Part shown: positions 32,338 through 43,150 of the stretch, in pieces
Numbering within the stretch: the stretch's first letter is position 1
How the letters are laid out: the number at the start of each line of letters is the position of its first letter
Origin: Hetaerina americana
Taxonomy: Eukaryota > Arthropoda > Insecta > Odonata > Calopterygidae
Length of the DNA: 64,000 bases
Assembly: GCA_022747635.1 (NCBI GenBank)
Contig: JAKTNV010000007.1
Location: 12,552,997 to 12,616,996 of the forward strand
Direction of reading: 5' to 3'
Notes under the pieces: generated by a model
What the model was told of the DNA's origin: nothing
Database searches by the model: none
What the model saw: only the letters and a program-made list of their open reading frames with translations
Program-made: the position numbers and the translations under genes

Positions 32338-33430
32338 AATGGATCACGGATGAGATGATTACAAAGATAGATAAGAGAAGAAAATGGAAGCATGCAAACG
32401 CAGAGTTAGGCTAAGGGTAGTACAAAGAGTTAAACAATAAATTGAAACGGGCAAAAAATAAATCAAAAGAAGCATGGTGGACCACACCAGCACTTTAGTG
32501 TCGTGATATGCAAAGTTTGCAGAGAAAGGGTGATATTGGTGCGCTAAACAGCAAGGTTAAATCACTATCGGGAAGTAAGAAGAGAATATGTGCGCTAACA
32601 GTGAGAGATATTGAAAGTGGGAGGGGAATTCGTAAAATCAGTTAGGTTTGCTGATGACCAAGCTTTAGTTTGTCAGTCAGCCAAGGGGTTGCAAGCATTG
32701 CTTAGTGAATTGGAAAATCATTGCGATAGATATGGGATGAGAATCAATATTAATAAAACGAAGGGTATGCGATTTCCCAGAAAGAAAAAGGCTAAGCTAA
32801 ACATTAAAATAGGATGGCAAAAACTAGAGCAGGTAGAACACTTTACGTATCTCGGTAGTGTTATGGACCAACACGGTCCAAGTAGTAGGGACGTAAGGAG
32901 AAGAAATGCGCTAGGTAAAGTGGCTTTCACAAGGAGGAGGGAGTTGATGACGGACGTTCGGTAAGGATGTTAAGAAAACACTCGTTAAAACTTTTATATG
33001 AGGTGTAGTTATGTACGGCACGGACACGTGGTCACTGAGAAGAATAGAGAAGGTAAAATGGACCGAAAGGAAAACAAATCGTAGAAGTGCTGGGTATGGT
33101 GGGCGAGGAGAGGGGTTTGTTGGGAGAAATCCTAAGGTGGCAGGAAAAATGGATGAAGGGCGGTATTGATCGGCAGTGGGACATTGAATACTGTAATAGA
33201 GGGGAGAATGTTAGGCAAACGAGGAAAGGGCAGGAACAGGATAGGGATTTTGGACGGGATGGAGAGAGGAACAAAGTACTCAGAGCTGAAGAGGGACCTG
33301 ATGTAGAATAGGTTGAATAGGTTGCTAGATTGTGTTTTATTAAGAGTCACAAGATATTTATTTGGTAGTTGTGTCCATCCGAAACCTATCTTAGCCGGTT
33401 GATTACTTTATTATAATATACATATAATTT
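32338..33430 (+). mobile_element. RTE-like LINE, internally deleted
   Basis: A non-LTR retrotransposon relic. The part at 32338-32600 resembles the linker between endonuclease and RT (Lys/Arg-rich, KEAWW, and MQSLQRKGDIGALNSKVKSL with an internal stop before it). It is joined directly to the RT motif C region, so RT motifs A and B are deleted. The RT C-terminus runs to about 33308. The 3' UTR contains CCATCCGAAACCTA and ends in an A/T tail near 33425. Two solo 3' ends of the same family lie at 38815 and 49896, all in the + orientation. Confidence 0.8.
32611..32964 (+). pseudogene. RTE-like reverse transcriptase fragment
   Basis: 117 codons of RT. The catalytic FADD box is near residues 13-16 (VRFADDQALVCQSAKGLQAL), followed by the YGMRININKTKGM block and the FTYLGS motif near residues 79-84, with the RRR.AL.K.AF region after it, as in RTE/BovB-type RTs. 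The frame is then broken, but shifted remnants of the C-terminus continue: RIGILDGMERGTKYSELKRD near 33240-33300. It lacks the catalytic Asp of motif A and the endonuclease. The first Met is not a real start. Confidence 0.82.
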
Positions 33431-33869
33431 TAATATATTTCAATTATATATATATATATTAATATTTGATTGATAGTTGTCAGAGAACTGTATGATACCA
33501 AAAATAATGTCGAATAGGTAATTATATCCTTACGAAAGTTACGACACTGCTTTACGAAAATCTTGGCTTTCGCGTACGCTGTTAATTGTTCGACTTTTTC
33601 TCTGTCTTCATCTTTTTCCCACGGAGACCTCCTGCGTGGGTTTTAGAAATCCACTCCGTGCTCTCGCAACTTCCATCTCATTTTATATGCTGCATGGAAT
33701 TTTGTTTTATTTTTTACTTTGATGCGGCTTACGGTTCCACCACGGAAATTATGTCTTATAATTTACTGCGTCATCAATGTACGCTTATATTTTGTTTTCG
33801 AGGTTCATTTCTATCGTCAGCCGATTATTCTATGCAGAGTCGACGGAGAGATGCCCTCAATTTCTTTCG
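33431..33869. other. Short TA run, otherwise unrecognised
   Basis: An A/T-rich patch with a short TA microsatellite near 33449-33460. Nothing else can be named. Confidence 0.42.
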
Positions 33870-34430
33870 AATGGCAACGGATGTATATTTATCCCGTAAA
33901 CTCGTTTCCTCTCCTTCGGCGCGTGTCTCTCGCCCTCACTCGGCGCGTCCCCCAGGCTGCTCCCGTCGTTCAGGCGTACATTCACATACCCTTCGGCCTT
34001 GGTTCCGGAGGCGAGCGCATTTCTAAGATGGGGTTGACCACTCTTGCATTAGTTCACCGCCCCGTGGATCCCTCACTCAAGTGTTGCCCAATGCCCAACC
34101 ACACCTATTCCTCCGTGCCTCTGCAAACGGCTTCCCACTCTTTCTCACCCCCCCTTTCGACCCCTCTCCTTTTGTCAATTTCTCTCCGTTTTTCTCACGC
34201 ATCGCCCTCTTCTCGACGTGCACCACGGGGAGCGACAGTTTGGGGCACAGATGCTCCGATGAGGAATATCAAAATCCTCCTAGCCGCGATGGGGTGGTCG
34301 AGATTTCGTTCTGTGAGTTGGCCCGGGTCCAATTCTCAGAGTTTCCACGCACCATCGCGAAGCTCGGGATCGGGGGATGTGTGGTGGCCGGCGAACGCAT
34401 TTCCTCGCTTCACGGAACCTGCGCATAGTT
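33870..34430. other. GC-rich, pyrimidine-skewed island
   Basis: C/T-rich on the + strand (34080-34210 especially) and CpG-rich. A 274-codon + strand ORF (33719-34543) spans it, the longest non-transposon ORF on this strand, but other frames are also open (33586-34026, 34081-34428, 34280-34588 minus). The peptide is Ser/Pro/Arg-rich with no motif. I judge it non-coding, with real doubt. Confidence 0.35.
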
Positions 34431-36689
34431 CTTACCTGATTTGTCCCTTTATCGTAAGAAGAGAATCCATCTTTAATGGACTGAGTAGCGTTAAATTTTG
34501 TTTTCATTCGTGGTTTTGTAGTGATACTCAAAGAAAGCTCTAGGGCAGAATGAAATTGGCGCCGTACGGGTGTAAATTCTGGTTTCACATTGGATTATAT
34601 ACACCTTGATCTTTGAAAATAGGTGTACTATCGATCCATTCATTTTCACATCATTCGTTTCGCATATAGTATTTTGTATTGTCTTTGGCGCATAAGTTAT
34701 CATGTTTCGTGGAAGAAATTATGTGAAAGAGTGATGGCAAGTCGAATTAAAAAAATGCCATAATCGCAAAACTAGTTGCTACTAGTTTAATTTCACCGGA
34801 ATTAAAATATGACGTTTTCGAAATTCGTAAGGCATCTTAATAAGATTAACACTAAATAAATTCATCATCTTCCTACAATCAACCTTGAAATGGCCTTCAT
34901 AGCCCTCAGGAAATCAAGTGAGATATTTCTTAAAAAATCAGGTCTTATGATACTCTAGCTATTCTGTCGTAGTCAATAACGAAGGGCTCCACTACTCTTC
35001 TAATAATTTCTATGATTAGATTTATGTACATTTTTCAAATAAAATTCATAAAGAGATATTATCTATTTATTGATTTGGGATATTGTGTGGTTATTTTCTT
35101 AATCCTGTAAACTTTTCTGCTAGATACTTTTCTGTTACGGTGTCCACGAGCAAAAATACATTTATTTCCTTTTACTTTAACCCCCATAGGATGGCTGTAT
35201 TCATTTCGTTATTACTTCCATTTCACGATTTGGCATTTTTTGCTAATTGTTTTTATTTTTTAGTAAATTTAAATGAAAGCAACGATACTGGCATTAAAAT
35301 TGGTTTGACAAGAGTTAAAATTCATAATTGTAGAGCCTATTCGACTTTTGAGCCATATTTGCAAGCCTCCGTTGGAGTTTTTTTTTAACCTGTTCAGGAC
35401 TTCGGTGTTCCTTGGTTTTATTGGAAAAAATGCATAAGAATGTGTTAGTGTCCGAATAACATTAGCAAAATCTATTTAGGCGCAGTGAGGTTTAGCAGAA
35501 CATTGTAGTATTTGCTTGAAGACAAGTATTTGGGGTATCATACGCCTTGATTAATTTATAGAAATATTGCGTCATTTTTTAAAGAAAAAATGAACTCCAA
35601 TTTATTCTCTCCAGCCGCAATGGCTCTTTTATTTCCCTCGTGCATGACCAGTTTTCGTATATTATCCTAAATTCGCACAAGACCGAATCATGGCAACATC
35701 AGGGCAGTTGCCCGAACGCAATTGAATGGTGGTCATATAAATCGTTATTTTATTAAAATATTTGATAAAATGATGAGAAATATTTCAGGCCTGCTATTAA
35801 ATCATCTTATTTCCTTGACTTTTAATTTTATTTTAGTTTTATCTCCCGATTGGCGCCCTTATTTTGTTAATTTGAATAAAAAATAGTTAAATGTAGATCT
35901 TTTGCCCCGATGTAGAAATTATACTGAGAAGGGCCTCATTTACTGATTCGGTGTAGGACTATAAATCCGTAAGTGGTAGTTGCAGTTAATGCTGCTGCCA
36001 TACCTGTGTTTTGAATTTTATCGCACCCTCGGCTTTGCCGTGATCGTGGAGATGAGATGCTTACATACTCATGTCAAAGTGAACAGCCTCTGGAGTTTCA
36101 CTTATCTATCGTAAGCCATTTGGCCACTCTTCTCTGCGCACGTGGACGTGTCGTTCGTCCTTTAATCATTGGTTTGTGGTCAAGTGTGTCGCGTATTCAG
36201 TGGAATAAGGTTCACGGCTTGGATTTCACTTGTTGTGGCGAAGGTGGCTGAATTGCGACCACGTGAGCCGCGCGAGTAACTCCGCGTACTACACTGCCGG
36301 AAGAATTTTAGCCGGGAACCGTTCGTGGCACTGCTCCTGGATGTTGACGTGCTTCGTTCCCCTCTCTTCCATTTCCCTAAATGGGTTAATGGTCAGCATT
36401 AATTTCCCATGTCAAGTTTTGCTATGATACGTACTTTTTGGTATTGAAAATTATGACAGATGTGATGCTCACTTAAAACATAGAGACTCGGCCGAAGGAA
36501 ACTCGTCGATTTCCGGTGAAAGGTAATGAAGTTGTATGTGCGTGCAAGCGTACAAGCACACGCTTGCCTCTGCCCTTTGTGGTCTGTCATTTAAACTGCG
36601 CAGAGATTTGAGAATCGATTGAATGGAGGAAGATACCAATCCTCGAAATTACCTACTAGTGTGTTGCGTTTGCACAAGTTATTTTTTTC
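34431..36689. other. No recognised feature
   Basis: A/T-rich sequence. ORFs such as 35083-35388 have no recognisable motif. Confidence 0.42.
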
Positions 36690-37680
36690 TCCTGCGTGGG
36701 ATATCCGCAGGCGTCAGAGGTATGGGTGGTGCTTCGGCGGGTGAGTCGCCGGGGACACCACGCGTATGACAAACACGCTGCGGCTGACAAAACCGCGTTC
36801 GGTGGGGTTCTGCTGCAGTCTCGCATTCCCCCTCCCTTCTCCCCCGCACCTCGGCATACGTTCTCCTGCCACCTTCACCGCTCCCTCCTCTCCCCCCCCC
36901 CGCAGACCGACCCCCCCATCTCACGCCTGTTGACGTTCCAAGTTTAGAATTTATCCATATCCTCCCCCCCCCAATCCCTCCATCTCCCCCATTTTCATGG
37001 GCTACAATTCCCATTCGTTGTGAAACAGAAACGGCGTTGCCTTCGCTCCCATGCGTTAAAGGCTGGCCTCGTTTTACGCTCATAACAAGCGGCCACTGTG
37101 TTTTCATCCTTCCCTCCAGCATAAGCCCTCCACTCCCCCCCCTTTCTCTCATTCCCCGTCACCCTCCCCTAGTCCCCCTCCCCCCCTCTATCTCTCTCTC
37201 CTCCCCCTTTCTTCTATCGTCGGGCGGGCCTTGCGGTCGCTCAGCTGTTAACTTGGATAGCGCCATCCGTGTGAAGAGTGATGGGGAGTCCGCTATGCAG
37301 CAGCTCGGAACTGTCGTGGGGCAGCAACTCGCCTTTCGTCCGCGCGCCGATCGATCGATTTAGGTTAATCAAATCCGCAAGTGGTCCGTTTTTGCGGCAG
37401 GTATGCGAACGTACGCGGCAAAAGCATTGCCTAGTATGGAAGCGGTCGCTCGCCGTGGCTAATCTTTCCCGAGGATGTGAGTCACGGTTCGCGGGCGATA
37501 GGGGGTGGAAGAAAACACGTCGACGCCACCTTCTGGGCTCCTCTCCGCTCCCCTCCCCCCAAACACTCCTTCCCCCGGTCCGCCCCCGTGTATTTCACGC
37601 TCGGTGACCGTCGCCTGGCAACGCAAAGCGGTGAGCTCATAATTGCCCGGCGACTGATGGGGAGTTGTTTTTGTTTTACT
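36690..37680. other. GC-rich, pyrimidine-skewed island
   Basis: About 1 kb with strong C/T skew on the + strand: C-rich runs at 36894-36902, 36963-36972 and 37134-37142, and (TC)n at about 37187-37201. Seven overlapping ORFs on both strands have Pro/Ser/Leu- or Gly/Arg-rich products and no motif. Candidate regulatory island. Confidence 0.38.
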
Positions 37681-38239
37681 CTTTTGCATGGGTGCATATA
37701 TTTTTATTTTTCAATCAAATGGCGGAACGTCTGCGCTTGAAATTGGGGAGGGTGCCGCGAAGGCTACAGGCGATTCGTTTCCTCTCCGCCCCCCCCCTGG
37801 GGACGGGTCAGGGGACACATTGCGACGAGTGAGGCGAATATTTTTCGTTTCCAAGGTTCCCGCGCCTCATATAAATCCCTCGGAGCATATTAACTCGCGT
37901 GTCGCACGCAGCTGGCCAGGGAACGGGTACGGTTTGCAAATGTTTGGAGTTCACACGCCGAGTCCAAGAGCTCGTACCACTCGGAATAAAGGAGAGTTTC
38001 ATTTCTGGAAATGGAATCGTGGCCTTGATTTACTGGGTCAAATGTCACGCGTTGTTGGGAAGGAATTTTTTTTTGACTCCCTATGGCCTTATATATTAAT
38101 TAAGCGGTTGCAGGGAGTGATTTCTTTTAGCCGTAACGTTGTGTATGTGAAAACTATTGCTGAATTGTTTTTAATTGGGGAAGGATTAACTGTGAAAAGT
38201 TACTATGGGGACATTTTAAGATCAACCGTTAGAAAATAT
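37681..38239. other. No recognised gene
   Basis: A 226-codon + strand frame (37688-38368) starts here and runs into the tRNA-like repeat at 38240. Because it ends inside a repeat on the opposite strand and has no motif, I do not accept it as a gene. Confidence 0.35.
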
Positions 38240-38350
38240 CAAAGTGTAAAAATCATTCGCCTTGACCGGGATTCGAACCCCTGGATCCCTCGATGTCCGG
38301 CCGAGTGCTTCAGCCAATTAAGCTACCGAGGCGTCCTCTCACACTCGGAA
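38240..38350 (-). repeat. tRNA-like SINE head (family 3), copy
   Basis: On the minus strand 38334-38258 folds roughly like a tRNA: a CGCCTCG/CAAGGCG acceptor with one mismatch, a D arm around TAGCTTAATTGG, a CTCGG/TCGAG anticodon stem, and B box GGGTTCGAATCC (38269-38280). It continues into GGCGAATGATTTTTACACT, the family 3 body also seen at 13721. U33 of the anticodon loop is absent and there is no terminator, so it is a repeat and not a working tRNA gene. Confidence 0.68.
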
Positions 38351-38504
38351 ACTTTGGTGACTTTATAAAGGAACAAGAAGTTGTGGCAAAATAGCGTACA
38401 TGCAATGTGACCAGTATTCGTGGTCGTGCGCGATGCTCCAGCGTCCACGAGGTTGAAACCAACTTTCAACACTGAGGGTGTTTTACCTTGGGCAAATTCC
38501 AAGG

Positions 38505-38700
38505 ACTGCGAGAGATGCCGCGACGGTACCTTTTTTTTTTAACAGAGTCATCCGCAATATGCGCATTGTAATGAAACAATTTAGAAATATTTTACAAATG
38601 TAAAAATCATTTGCCTTGACCGGGATGATTTTTACACCCTGAAACTGTTGCATTGCAATGCGCTTATGACTCCGTTAAAAAATTCTTGTCGCTCACGCAG
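38505..38700. repeat. Inverted repeat of family 3 body
   Basis: The left arm (38505-38610, minus orientation) and right arm (38625-38700, plus orientation) carry the same body: ATGATTTTTAC, TGAAA..TGTTGCATTG.AATGCGC, ATGAC(T)CCGTTAAAAA and GTCGC. They are joined through a remnant of the tRNA head (TTGCCTTGACCGGGATGAT). With the tRNA-like head at 38240-38350 this makes a clustered, foldback arrangement of one repeat family. Confidence 0.62.
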
Positions 38701-38814
38701 TTTCTTGAAATCAATAGTTATTGATCCACATTTATGCCATTATTTTATGTATATCTTGTCATTTAAATGTATAAAACTAGAATTATCTGCATCATATAAA
38801 ATGTTAAAGACTTT

Positions 38815-39062
38815 GATAGAAGGGAGGAGTTTAGGCAAGTTAGGAAAGGGCAGGAATGGGATAGGGATGTTGGATGGAATGAGGGGAGGAAGGAATTACG
38901 CAGAGATGAGGAGGTACTTATTGTCAGGTTGTGTTTTATTAGGCGAGAAAAGGAAAATGTCGCTGTATCGTTCGGTAGCTTGTTTCCATCCAAAACCTAC
39001 TTTGACCGGTGGATTACCAATAATAATAATCATTATTATTATTATCTTCATTATAAAATTGT
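38815..39062 (+). mobile_element. RTE-like LINE solo 3' end
   Basis: Matches the end of the 32338-33430 element: GGAAAGGGCAGGAATGGGAT (RIGMLDGM coding block), GAGATGAGGAGG, TTGTGTTTTATTAGG, CCATCCAAAACCTAC and ACCGGTGGATTAC, then an (AAT)n/(ATT)n tail at 39018-39047. About 250 bp remain; everything upstream was never copied or has been lost. Confidence 0.75.
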
Positions 39063-41965
39063 AGATATGAACGCAGAAAAGTAATATTTCATTTCGGAAC
39101 ATTCTTCGTGTAAATTATCGGATTATTTTAAGAAGATAAAACTAATTAATATATGTTATAGTTTAAAATAAAAGAAAAGGATGTCAACAGCATTGCATAT
39201 CATATTTTCGGGAACATTTGGTTGTTGGTTTTGGTGATATGGAAAAGAAAACATTTAAAGGTGAATCGACAGAGTGCCATCTTTGATTCGATTTTTCTCA
39301 GTTGTCCAGCTCGTATTTTTTACCTCAGTGGCGTCATTAATTTCCGTGGGAATAACAAAATCTCAGTTTGCGCGATGCCACTGTAAGGTGATATATGTTA
39401 TTGTTTCTCTCCAAAGTACGCATAATGTCTTAGAGAAACTGCCACGACCCCAACCAACCTCCCATTCCTCTCCCTCCCTTCGCGGATGCGAGCAAAAGAG
39501 GGTGAGGCAAGGGAGGCGAAGCGGGGCCTTCCCACTTCCCGCGGTGCCGCCACATCAAAGGTTTTCAACCCATCTTTAGAGCCTCCGCTATCGATGGGAA
39601 AGATGGATACTACCGATTCAACCTACATTCCGACTCAAACTTCATGCGTTTCATGACAATTATTTATTTAATGCTAATTTCTGAATTATTACTAAATAAA
39701 ATAGAGTATGAATTATTGTCTGGGTCATAAATATTAATAGGACGTTGTTATAAGCAACGAACATCACAGGATTGTAATGTGCATGCGGTTGAACAACTCG
39801 GGGATATATTGTTGTTTGGTTGGTAGCACGTCATAACTTGTATAAGGTTACATTAATTAAGGAAACAGGATTCAAACAGGTATGGTTTCCATCGCGCCTG
39901 ACGTGATTCGCTTTGCCTGGAACGGGAAAAGCAACCGTTGCCGTATAGAGATTTACCGAAGCGAAGTTGTGTCATATTCCGGTGAATATGGTGTGGGCAT
40001 CCTGTATACTATATCTGAAGACTGGCGGGCCGTACTGATTGCCTTTGCGGTCCACTACTCTCTCCCTCTAGGGGGAAAACCCTTTAGTTTGCATAAAACC
40101 CCTTGGATTCATTTCGCGGAAGCTTTAGGATCATACCCTTTTGACGTTTATTATGCAAGAGAAGAGTGTTCCAAATGGTAATGAGCATCCAAAGTTCGAT
40201 TGAATCAGATGCGCGGGAGAGGAGATCGCGAGCACTGAGCTGGAGTTGTATCCCGTGCAACTTATCCGGCAGATAAGTTGTACGGGGTGCATTTTAGAGG
40301 GGACTGACCTCAAATGCGGATTTCTCCTCTTTTGAGGGAGTTACCGGCGCGGTGGCAGTCGGCACAGTCGTAAGGAATCGGATTTTATTCATCGATCGAA
40401 TGTGGCCCGACGTGCATTCTGAGATTGCCGGGGCATGTTTGCGTAATGCATGAATTCGTGCGCGTATCATATTTCTGCTCATTGTCATCTCGCATAATAG
40501 ATCACGTGGGGCAACCCGCCGTAATGTCAGGGTTTACTTATGCTGTTGACTTTCGAATATCATTTCATGTGCGCATATGGTTCGGCTCCTGTGGAAATTC
40601 CACGGCAGTGTCATGATTACTCAACGTGAAAAGCAACTCGGTCGCCCTTGCCCGGCGACCAGTTTCCAAGCCTTTGCCGGTCTATGATGAAATATGAATC
40701 TGGCACTGTTGTGATACCATTTTCGTCACTTCGAGAAAAATCCGGACTATGCAACTTGTTCCCCCTATCTTCTTCCTTGTCGTCGTGTTTAGTAAAAAAA
40801 GTTGTCAATTGATCTGTATTCGCAGAGTCTCTTATAAGCGTGAGCATAGTACTTGGGGTGAATAATTTAAGTTTGTAAATATTCGGGTATTATGCATTTG
40901 AGTTGTCGCTGTCGGAGTTGTTTTCATTTTTATGCCGTGGATATTCCAACAGCCCTCACCCTCCGTCTACACCCCTGCAATGAATTGCCCTTATTCCACC
41001 TCAAGTCCGTAACGTTCGACTTATTTGGGTCATATCTTAGTTGAAATTAATTACTCCCTCCAGGCTGTGATATTCTAAATGGTTTATTCAAATCCAATCT
41101 CTTCGATTGTACTAACATCTTATGGGACGAAACACTTGCTGGAAAATTATCCCAAAGTGTTGAAAAGTTATTTATTAAAGTTATTATTAAAAAACACCAT
41201 CGCCCATAATTCTTGGCCCTTAATTTCGCCATTGTTTAGCGGATCGTATATGGGCAAATGATCTAGAGAGCAAGTTTGCTGATAACCAAATTCACGGAGC
41301 TGACCAAATGGATTGTTCCAGGTGGAGGCAGGGCCGTCACGCTTGAAGTCAGGGCCCTGGGCGCGTCCAATTAATATTCCCCCAAGTCCCTCAGCAACAG
41401 CAAGCAAGTCGATCCCCAGCATAATTTTTACGGTAGAACATTACCCTCTTTTTTCTTTTGTTCTCTCTCTCTCGTGCTTCGTAGCACTCATAAGTGTGTG
41501 GCAAAAATAATCGATAAATTAAATGGGATCGCTTTGTTGGATTTACATGTTTTCTTACACTTGGTTGAATTCACAGTTTTATATTTTTGACCATAAGATA
41601 GTCCTTCAAAACGAAAGAAAATAAATGGTAATCACGAAACGCACGATGAGGTGGTATTGGTAAAAGGGGATTCTGGTGAAATAGGGCAAATTACCTCGAC
41701 TCAATTTATGAGAAAATGAATTATAGGTCTCAAACGTGTATTTGCAAGACCAAGTCGCTAGTCGAATCGCCGAAACCCCTGAAACACCATCAGCAGCACT
41801 CATTCTGCAGCGTAGTTAGGGTTCGACGTACTAACTCCCTGAAAAATATCCTGTGCAAATTGTAATGATTCGCGCATCGTCTGAGGTGGTGCTCACTGCA
41901 TCGTCAGACACGTTCCCAAAAGGTATTTTATTTTGTACCCGGTACCTGCGTTTTAATAATAATGA
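39063..41965. other. Mostly unrecognised; small GC patch
   Basis: A GC-rich patch lies at about 39440-39560. A 99-codon + strand ORF at 39882-40181 has no motif that I recognise. AATAATAATGA at 41955-41965 is the target duplication of the following SINE. Nothing else is identifiable. Confidence 0.4.
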
Positions 41966-42280
41966 GTAGTAGTAGTAGTTTTTTTTTAGGGGAGGCGACC
42001 GACAGCTAAGGTCATTTGCGCCATAGGGGATGGACAGGAAAGGATGAAGGGTGGAGAGAAACCCGGCGTCGGCATTAGCCTGCTCTTAACGAAAGGCGCC
42101 AAGGGGTCCGCAGTTTAACGTCCCATCCGACGGACGGCGTACTCACTCAAAGTGCCCTCCACAAAGCACCTCAAGTAGTGATCGAGATACCTCTGAAAAA
42201 TATTCAACACCGCCGGGATTTGAACCCGCGCCCTCAGGGTGGGAAGCCAGTACGTCAGCCCCTGCACCATCTCGATCCCC
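41966..42280 (-). mobile_element. tRNA-derived SINE, family 1, copy c
   Basis: A minus-strand copy: the (ACT)n tail lies at 41966-41979, followed by the family body. The tRNA-like head at about 42205-42280 has B box GGTTCAAATCCC (around 42214-42226). An 11-bp target duplication AATAATAATGA lies at 41955-41965 and 42281-42291. It is very close in sequence to copy b, which suggests fairly recent spread. Confidence 0.9.
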
Positions 42281-42291
42281 AATAATAATGA

Positions 42292-42689
42292 TGAGTTAAT
42301 TGTCTAATATTATTCTTCCGATTTGGTCGATTTCATTTTGTACGTACTTGTACCTTGTTCTCTCTCCCAACGCGTGATAATTTTTATGAAATAAATTTTA
42401 ATGGGCGATTTAAAAATAAATGGAAAGGTTTTTCCCCATGAGATCTTTAAACTCGATTTTTATTAATGATTCGACCCTATAGATAGCCACATCTTCAAAT
42501 AAATCCGCCTCAGCTAGATAGAAGTGTGCTTTGCGTCATTAAAGGCCGGTCGCTGCCCGCAGGGTGTGGCGTTGTTGTAGAATTGGAATTCTTTTTTTTC
42601 TGGAGTGCGTCGAAACCTCAAATGCTTGTTGCAGTAAATGTGTGGTGACTAAAATGTTATTATTCGACAAGCGATTGCCTTCGGGAACC
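42292..42689. other. Possible short terminus; otherwise unrecognised
   Basis: On the minus strand near 42437-42502 the order GAAGATGTGG, ATAGGGTCGAATC, AATAAAAATCGAG weakly recalls the hammerhead-like short termini elsewhere in the window. I would not rely on it. Nothing else is seen. Confidence 0.25.
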
Positions 42690-43150
42690 GTCGACCCTCA
42701 AGTTTAATCACCCCGGTCTTGGCAGCCCGAAGGCGTAAATGACCCTGTTTGTTTGTGGTGCAACTCCTGAAGAGCACGATCGGGTCCATGTCCCCTGCTG
42801 ATTCCCCCTCGTCCCTTGATCCGCCTGCCTCCCCTCGCCCCTCCGGTTTGACGTTTCTTCCTCCCACGCTCCTCTCCTCCCCCACTATTCTAGATCCTCC
42901 CGACCATCCCTATCCCCCCTCCTCCTCCATCTCCACTCCCACACCCACTCCTCTTCACCTCTCTCGGTCGTTGCTTTATATCTTGCGACACGACAAGAAG
43001 ACGCGGTGGCGTCCTCACCACCTCAGACAAACACTGCTCTTTTCTCATCGCCCACCTTCCTCCCAGCGAAGGGGTCAACCCCCCCCCCACCCTACCAACA
43101 CCTGACGCCCCAGGGTTCGCCAACCTCTTCCCATGGTGGCGCCCGGAAGG
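42690..43150. other. GC-rich, pyrimidine-skewed island
   Basis: C/T-rich on the + strand (42785-42965) with a C run at 43080-43089. Overlapping ORFs on both strands are Pro/Ser- or Gly/Arg-rich. Composition island without a recognisable gene. Confidence 0.38.

Noticed and set aside
33719..34543. 274-codon + strand ORF
   Set aside because: It overlaps other open frames on both strands in a C/T-rich, CpG-rich island. It has no domain motif, and Ser/Pro/Arg composition is expected from base composition.
38258..38334. Possible functional tRNA gene on the minus strand
   Set aside because: It folds roughly as a tRNA, but the acceptor has a mismatch, U33 is absent, no T-run terminator follows, and the sequence continues into a repeat body shared with 13721-13810.
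37688..38368. 226-codon + strand ORF
   Set aside because: It ends inside an antisense tRNA-like repeat, lacks motifs, and starts next to a GC island.
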